A DNA stretch of 64,000 nucleotides. Source: Stenotrophomonas sp. UBA2124 (GTDB lineage: Bacteria > Pseudomonadota > Gammaproteobacteria > Xanthomonadales > Xanthomonadaceae). A program made the translations under genes and the position numbers. The notes beneath the pieces were generated by a model, which was not told where the DNA came from, did not search any database, and saw only the letters and a list, made by a program, of their open reading frames with translations. The DNA lies in NCBI GenBank assembly GCA_002329155.1, contig DCXY01000002.1:1-64000 (forward strand). The letters are read 5' to 3'. Below are positions 59,906-64,000 of this stretch, piece by piece; positions within the stretch are counted from its first letter, which is position 1, and every line of letters starts with the position of its first letter.

Positions 59906-60910
59906 TCAGCCTTCCCACTTGCCCAGTGCAGCCTGGCCGTTTTCCTTGGCGCGCTCGAACACGGTCTTCTGCGCAGCGGCGTAGTTGCCCTTCATGTCCT
60001 TGGCCCACAGCTTCAGCGCGGCCTGCTGCATGGCGCGGCCGTAGGAGAAGCTCAGCGGCCACGGCAGGTTGCCCAGCTGGTTCATGGCGTTCAGGTGGGC
60101 AGTGGACTGCTCGTCGCTCTGGCCACCAGACAGGAACACCACGCCCGGCAGGATGGCCGGCACGGTGGACTTCAGGCACATCACGGTGGACTCGGCCACT
60201 TCTTCCACGTCGGCCTGCTCTTCGCAGTCCTTGCCGGCGATGACCATCGAAGCCTTCAGGATGGTGCCTTCCAACACCACGTTCTGCTGGTACAGGGCAT
60301 CGAACAGCGAACGCAGGGTGGCTTCGGTGACTTCGTAGCAGGTTTCGATGTCGTGGTCGCCGTCCATGATCACTTCCGGCTCGACCATCGGCACCAGGCC
60401 GCATTCCTGGCACAGCGCGGCGTAACGGGCCAGCGCGTGGGCATTGGCTTCGATGCAGGTACCCGACGGGATGCTCTCACCAATGTTGATCACGGCACGC
60501 CACTTGGCAAAACGCGCACCCAGCTTGTAGTACTCCTGCAGGCGCTCGCGCAGGCCGTCCAGGCCTTCGGTGACCAGCTCTTCCGGGCAGCCGGCCAGCG
60601 GGTGTGCACCCTTGTCCACCTTGATGCCCGGGATCATGCCGTTGTCGGCCATGTACTTGGCGAACGGCACGCCGTCCTTGGTGGACTGGCGGATGGTCTC
60701 ATCGAACAGGATCGCGCCGGAAATGTGCTCGTTGAGCTTGGGCGTGGTCAGCAGCAGCTCGCGATAGGCGCGGCGGTTCTCTTCGGTGTTCTCGATGCCG
60801 ACGCTGGCGAAGCGCTTGGCGATCGTGCCGGTGGATTCGTCGATGGCGATGATGCCCTTGCCCGGGGCGACCATGGCCTGGGCGGTTTCAGCCAGCAGTT
60901 CGATGCTCAT
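59906..60910 (-). CDS. Class I fructose-bisphosphate aldolase
   Basis: This 334-residue Schiff-base aldolase of the eukaryotic-like class I type splits fructose 1,6-bisphosphate into triose phosphates. It has IAIDESTGTIAKRF near residue 21, GARFAKWRAVINIGE (catalytic Lys region near 136), MVEPEVIMDGDHDI, and the Schiff-base Lys219 in LEGTILKASMV, followed by FLSGGQSDEQSTAHLNAMN. It is separated by about 190 bases from the upstream lipoprotein gene and ends at its own terminator. Pyruvate kinase is encoded 1.2 kb away, so two glycolytic enzymes are clustered. Confidence 0.93.
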   Translation of the reverse strand: MSIELLAETAQAMVAPGKGIIAIDESTGTIAKRFASVGIENTEENRRAYRELLLTTPKLNEHISGAILFDETIRQSTKDGVPFAKYMADNGMIPGIKVDKGAHPLAGCPEELVTEGLDGLRERLQEYYKLGARFAKWRAVINIGESIPSGTCIEANAHALARYAALCQECGLVPMVEPEVIMDGDHDIETCYEVTEATLRSLFDALYQQNVVLEGTILKASMVIAGKDCEEQADVEEVAESTVMCLKSTVPAILPGVVFLSGGQSDEQSTAHLNAMNQLGNLPWPLSFSYGRAMQQAALKLWAKDMKGNYAAAQKTVFERAKENGQAALGKWEG

Positions 60911-61015
60911 TGCGTTTCCTGTAACAGGGAGGGTGAAGGGAAAACGCGATTATAGCCCGGCCCGCGCGCGGGCTGTCCCCGGCCATGGCCTGCAACCGTT
61001 TTCAGCATGTCCGCA

Positions 61016-61034
61016 CAGGACAAGACCTGTCCTG
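61016..61034. promoter_or_regulatory. Palindromic CAGGACA-N5-TGTCCTG upstream of the aldolase gene
   Basis: A perfect 7-bp inverted repeat with a 5-base spacer lies about 105 bases upstream of the aldolase ATG. Further TGTCC half-sites occur near 60973 and 61009. It has the symmetry of a repressor or activator operator; no known regulator is assigned. Confidence 0.45.
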
Positions 61035-61096
61035 CCTGACCTGACCCCATGGAAACGGCGGGCCACCGGCGCAGCACCGGCCGCCCGCCTGCTGGT

Positions 61097-61786
61097 TCAG
61101 CGGGCGGCGTTGGACCAGCGGATGCCCACCTCGCGCACCACCATGTCCTTGCCGGCGTTGCCCCACCTGGCATCGTCACTGCGGAAGCTGCCATCACCCA
61201 TCGGCAGCTTGTTGCTGTCCGCACCCTCGCGCGCGGCCAGGATCACCGAGCGCACGCGCGTTGCACCTTCCGCACTGGCCAGTTTGCCGCCGTGCCAGTC
61301 GGCCACGGTGCCGCCGTAGTCCCACCCCAGGCCGTGGAAGCTCACCGGCGCGCCATTAAGTGCAACCAGCTCTTCCAGGCTCATGCCCGGGCGCAGGCCG
61401 CTGGCGTCATGCCACAGGGATTCCGGGCCGGACGCGCTTACCACCGGGAACGCAGCGTCGGGGTGTTCTGCATCGACAACCAGTTCCAGCCGCTTCCTCG
61501 CATCGTCGGGGAACAGCACCAGCACCGGGTATTGGCCCACGTCGCCTTCCGGGCCCGGCCGCATTTCCTGGCGCAGATTGGCGGCACCGAAGCGTGCCTC
61601 CATGTCGGCACGGGTGACGGGCGCGTCTGGCAGCTCCCAGGTTTCGGTCAGCGGCTGCGGCGGAGCTACCTCGGTGGGTGCTGCTACCGGGGCCGCAGCG
61701 GCAGCCTCCGGCGGGGGCGGCGTGGACGGCGAACAGGCTGCTAGCAGACCCGCACACAGGGGCAACAGCAGTCGGAAATGGCGCAT
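61097..61786 (-). CDS. Putative lipoprotein of unknown function
   Basis: This 229-residue protein has a lipoprotein signal ending in LLAAC (Cys18), a Pro/Ala-rich linker (19-50), then a globular domain with LPDAPVTRADMEARFGAANLRQE and repeated SLEELVALNGAPVSFHGLGWDYGGTVADW. The latter resembles SmpA/BamE-like or NTF2-independent lipoprotein folds only loosely. The ATG at 61786 has an AAAGGAG eight bases upstream and is preferred to the longer ORF. Homologues are common in Xanthomonadaceae, as far as I recall, but without assigned function. It may share a transcript with the downstream aldolase. Confidence 0.78.
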   Translation of the reverse strand: MRHFRLLLPLCAGLLAACSPSTPPPPEAAAAAPVAAPTEVAPPQPLTETWELPDAPVTRADMEARFGAANLRQEMRPGPEGDVGQYPVLVLFPDDARKRLELVVDAEHPDAAFPVVSASGPESLWHDASGLRPGMSLEELVALNGAPVSFHGLGWDYGGTVADWHGGKLASAEGATRVRSVILAAREGADSNKLPMGDGSFRSDDARWGNAGKDMVVREVGIRWSNAAR

Positions 61787-62086
61787 TGTCAGTACTCCTT
61801 TGCTGGAGGCGACGGTCATCCACGGCCACGCGGCCGGGCGTTGGTTGGCCGAGCATCCACCGGCGGCCGTGAAAGCGCCAGCATGAATGCGGTGGCGGGC
61901 ACAGCGGCCATTCATTTTCGTGCCAGCTGATGCACAGACGTGCCCAGCACCCGGCATGACTGGACCGCGCTTCCCGCCTTGGCCCCTCACCGTGATTGCC
62001 TCTCAAGAAGGCGGCTTGCGCAGTGCGAGCCGCCGCAAGGCGAGTGCGGGCAGGGAAACCGGATGGCGCGCGGGCGACCCCTCTGC
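61787..62086. other. Intergenic region between pyk and the lipoprotein gene
   Basis: Exactly 300 bases. Apart from the pyk terminator-like hairpin (62010-62034) and the lipoprotein ribosome site, I see nothing. The overlapping small ORFs are GC-rich frame artefacts. Confidence 0.6.
62010..62034 (-). terminator. Hairpin downstream of pyk
   Basis: GGCGGCTCGCA-C-TGCGCAAGCCGCC on the minus strand, about 55 bases past the pyk stop, followed by TTCTTG; a terminator-like stem without a full T run. Confidence 0.5.
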
Positions 62087-63553
62087 TTACAGCTCGCCCA
62101 AGCCTCCGGCACGGCCATCGGCGCCCACTTCCAGCAGGCGCAGCGTGTTGGTGGCGCCATGCTTCTCCATGTGCTCGCCGCTGGTGAACACCACGCGGTC
62201 GCCGGCCTGCAGCAGGCCCGCTTCAACCAACAGACGGATGCTGCCGCGTGCGGCTTCGCGCGGGGTGAAGCCACGGCTGTCGAAATTGATGGGGAACACA
62301 TCGCGCATCAACGCCATCTGCCGGCGCGCGCCGTCGTGGCGGGTGACCGCGTAGATCGGTGCCTTGGCACGGAAGCGCGACAGGTAACGCGCGGTGCCGC
62401 CCGATTCGGTCATGGCGACGATGGCGCGCACGCCCACATGCAGGGACAGGAACATGGTGGCCATGGCGATGGCCTGGTCGGCACGCTCAAGGTTGCGCGG
62501 TGAGGCGTTGAAGTCGGTTTCGGTCTGGAACTGGCGCTCGGCCCCCAGACAGATGCGGGCCATGGCTTCCACTGCCTTCACCGGGTACGCACCTGCGGCG
62601 GTTTCCGCCGAGAGCATCACCGCATCGGTGCCGTCGATGACCGAGTTGGCCACGTCCAGCACTTCGGCGCGGGTGGGAATGGGGCTTTCCACCATCGACT
62701 GCAGCATCTGCGTGGCGGTGATGACCACCTTGTTCTGCGCCAGCGCGGCCTTGATGATTTTCTTCTGCAGGCCCGGCAGCTCGGCATCGCCGATTTCCAC
62801 GCCCAGGTCACCGCGTGCAACCATCACCACGTCGCTGGCCTCGACGATTTCCTCGAGATTCTCGATGGCCTCGGTGCGCTCGATCTTGGACACCAGCGCG
62901 GCATCACAGCCGTGCTGCTGGGCGATGGCGCGTGCATCGTTCATGTCCTGCGCATTGCGGCAGAACGACACGGCGATGAAGTCCACGCCGATTTTGGCGA
63001 CGATGCCGATCAGCTCCTTGTCGCGCTCGGTGAGCGCGCCCAGCGACAGGCCACCGCCCTGCTTGTTCAGACCCTTGCGGTCGGACAGCACGCCGTCGTT
63101 GAGCACGGTGTTGATGATGCGCTCGCCCTGCACCTCCACCACCTGCAGCTGCATCAGGCCATCGTCGAGCAGCAGCACGTCGCCAGGGCCCACGTCCTGC
63201 GGCAGGCCCAGGTAGCTCACACCCACCTGCGCGGCGTTGCCCGGTCCAGCTTCGGTGCTTGCGATCAGGTCGAAGCGGTCACCGGCCTTCAGCTGCACCT
63301 TGCCGTCGGCAAAGCGTTCGATGCGGATCTTCGGCCCGGGCAGGTCGGCAAGGATGCCCACTTCCACGCCCACCCGCTGCGCGGCGGCGCGCACCTCGGC
63401 GGCACGCTTGGCCTGGCCGGACGGATCACCGTGGGAGAAGTTCAGGCGGACCACGTTCACACCGGCGCGGAACAGCTCATCCAGCACCCCCGGGGCGTCG
63501 GTCGCCGGGCCGAGGGTGGCAAGAATCTTGGTGCGACGCTGGTGCTCGATCAT
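62087..63553 (-). CDS. pyk: Pyruvate kinase
   Basis: This enzyme converts phosphoenolpyruvate and ADP into pyruvate and ATP. The 488-residue protein starts RTKILATLGPATDAP, has NVVRLNFSHGDPSGQ, LADLPGPKIRIE, the active-site Lys-Glu in VSKIERTEAIENLEEIV, MVARGDLGVEIG, ITATQMLQSMVESPIPTRAEVLDVANSVIDGTDAVMLS and a C-terminal allosteric domain. GGGAGA lies upstream of the ATG. In related genomes a phosphoglycerate kinase gene often lies upstream; it would be beyond the window edge. Confidence 0.96.
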   Translation of the reverse strand: MIEHQRRTKILATLGPATDAPGVLDELFRAGVNVVRLNFSHGDPSGQAKRAAEVRAAAQRVGVEVGILADLPGPKIRIERFADGKVQLKAGDRFDLIASTEAGPGNAAQVGVSYLGLPQDVGPGDVLLLDDGLMQLQVVEVQGERIINTVLNDGVLSDRKGLNKQGGGLSLGALTERDKELIGIVAKIGVDFIAVSFCRNAQDMNDARAIAQQHGCDAALVSKIERTEAIENLEEIVEASDVVMVARGDLGVEIGDAELPGLQKKIIKAALAQNKVVITATQMLQSMVESPIPTRAEVLDVANSVIDGTDAVMLSAETAAGAYPVKAVEAMARICLGAERQFQTETDFNASPRNLERADQAIAMATMFLSLHVGVRAIVAMTESGGTARYLSRFRAKAPIYAVTRHDGARRQMALMRDVFPINFDSRGFTPREAARGSIRLLVEAGLLQAGDRVVFTSGEHMEKHGATNTLRLLEVGADGRAGGLGEL

Positions 63554-64000
63554 GGTTGCGCTATCTCCCTAATAGACCTTGGAAAGTAGCACAACGCGTG
63601 CATGACAACGGTGTCCGCAAACGTATTCAGAACGCACCTGCGATGCTGTCCCAAAGACACCCGGGACACCTGAGCCGGACAGCGCAGCGGGGATGACAGC
63701 GTTTGTCCTGATCGCACTGCCCAACGGACATCAACGTGTCATCGCAGACATCGGCTGCATGCGGGAAGTCCCTTCCGGACAGAAGCGACAGGCGGGACAG
63801 GGGGCACTGCGCAGGGGTGGGACAGCGGGGACAACCGGCCGGCATGGGTGAGAGGGTAATCGGCCTGGAGCGATACAGCGCACTGGTGCTTGCGCAGGTG
63901 ATTGCCCTGCACAAGCCCAATCGGCTGCGCGGTTGCCTGAGGCTTTGATCTTGCGCCGTCACTGCCGCGCAGGCGGGAATCGCTGCTGATTCTGCGTTCG
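63554..64000. other. Non-coding region upstream of pyk with repeated GGGACA motifs
   Basis: About 450 bases to the window end with no convincing gene; the ORFs at 63627-63962 and 63736-63948 are Arg/Pro/Cys-rich without family features. The stretch 63650-63840 contains many copies of GGACA/TGTCC (for example GGGACACC, CCGGACAG, TGTCCTG, GGACATC, GGGACAGG, GGGACAGCGGGGAC). It could hold the pyk promoter and an operator cluster. Confidence 0.5.

Noticed and set aside
63627..63962. 111-residue ORF at the right edge
   Set aside because: Cys/Arg/Pro-rich composition, no ribosome site, and GGGACA repeats run through it.

Overview
The window is high-GC gammaproteobacterial DNA that looks like Stenotrophomonas or a close Xanthomonadaceae relative. 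The pil locus order (pilS-pilR, reversed pilB, accessory sugar genes, pilins, pilC-pilD-coaE), a CysNC fusion, a ColR/ColS-type pair and GTAG-tagged palindromic repeats resembling SMAG elements of S. maltophilia all point that way. No database search was possible, so this is inference from sequence features.

Region 1 (1-17629) is a type IV pilus locus. It holds pilS (5' end missing) and pilR, then five ~240-bp tandem repeats built from the 3' end of pilB. After pilB comes a variable block: a polyprenyl-phosphate-sugar-synthase-like GT2, a methyltransferase, a flippase-like membrane protein, a second methyltransferase, a second glycosyltransferase, an IS30-family element, a second type IV pilin, a GT-C-like membrane glycosyltransferase and PilA. 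pilC, pilD and coaE follow. The middle of the block is visibly richer in A+T than its flanks. Both pilin genes have sigma-54 type promoters (GG-N10-GC), which fits control by PilS/PilR. The block reads as a pilin diversification and glycosylation cassette and is the best candidate here for an undescribed system.

Region 2 (17630-39938) is mostly conserved chromosomal genes: a two-component system, rimK, tRNA-Gly(CCC), a GDSL autotransporter esterase, thiS-thiG, trmB, an SLC13-type permease, a Rieske protein, an FAH-family hydrolase, mscL, an outer-membrane protein, an M28 peptidase, a TrmH-family methyltransferase, an alanine/sodium symporter, a GNAT acetyltransferase and an RND pump with its adaptor. 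Several intergenic spaces carry palindromic repeats, including a 3 x 74 bp tandem array.

Region 3 (40037-53975) is a nearly complete assimilatory sulfate reduction regulon: cysD-cysNC divergent from cysJ-cysI-cysH, and cysB divergent from cysG-cysK. Sulfate is adenylylated (CysD/CysN), phosphorylated (APS kinase domain), reduced to sulfite (CysH) and sulfide (CysJI with siroheme from CysG), and fixed as cysteine (CysK). A copper pair, a Met/His-rich DUF2946-like protein and an OprC-type TonB receptor, lies between the two halves.

Region 4 (53976-64000) has a divergent NarL-type regulator/MASE1-like histidine kinase pair, three uncharacterised genes, a macrodomain protein, class I fructose-bisphosphate aldolase, a lipoprotein and pyruvate kinase. 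The last 450 bases show no convincing gene.
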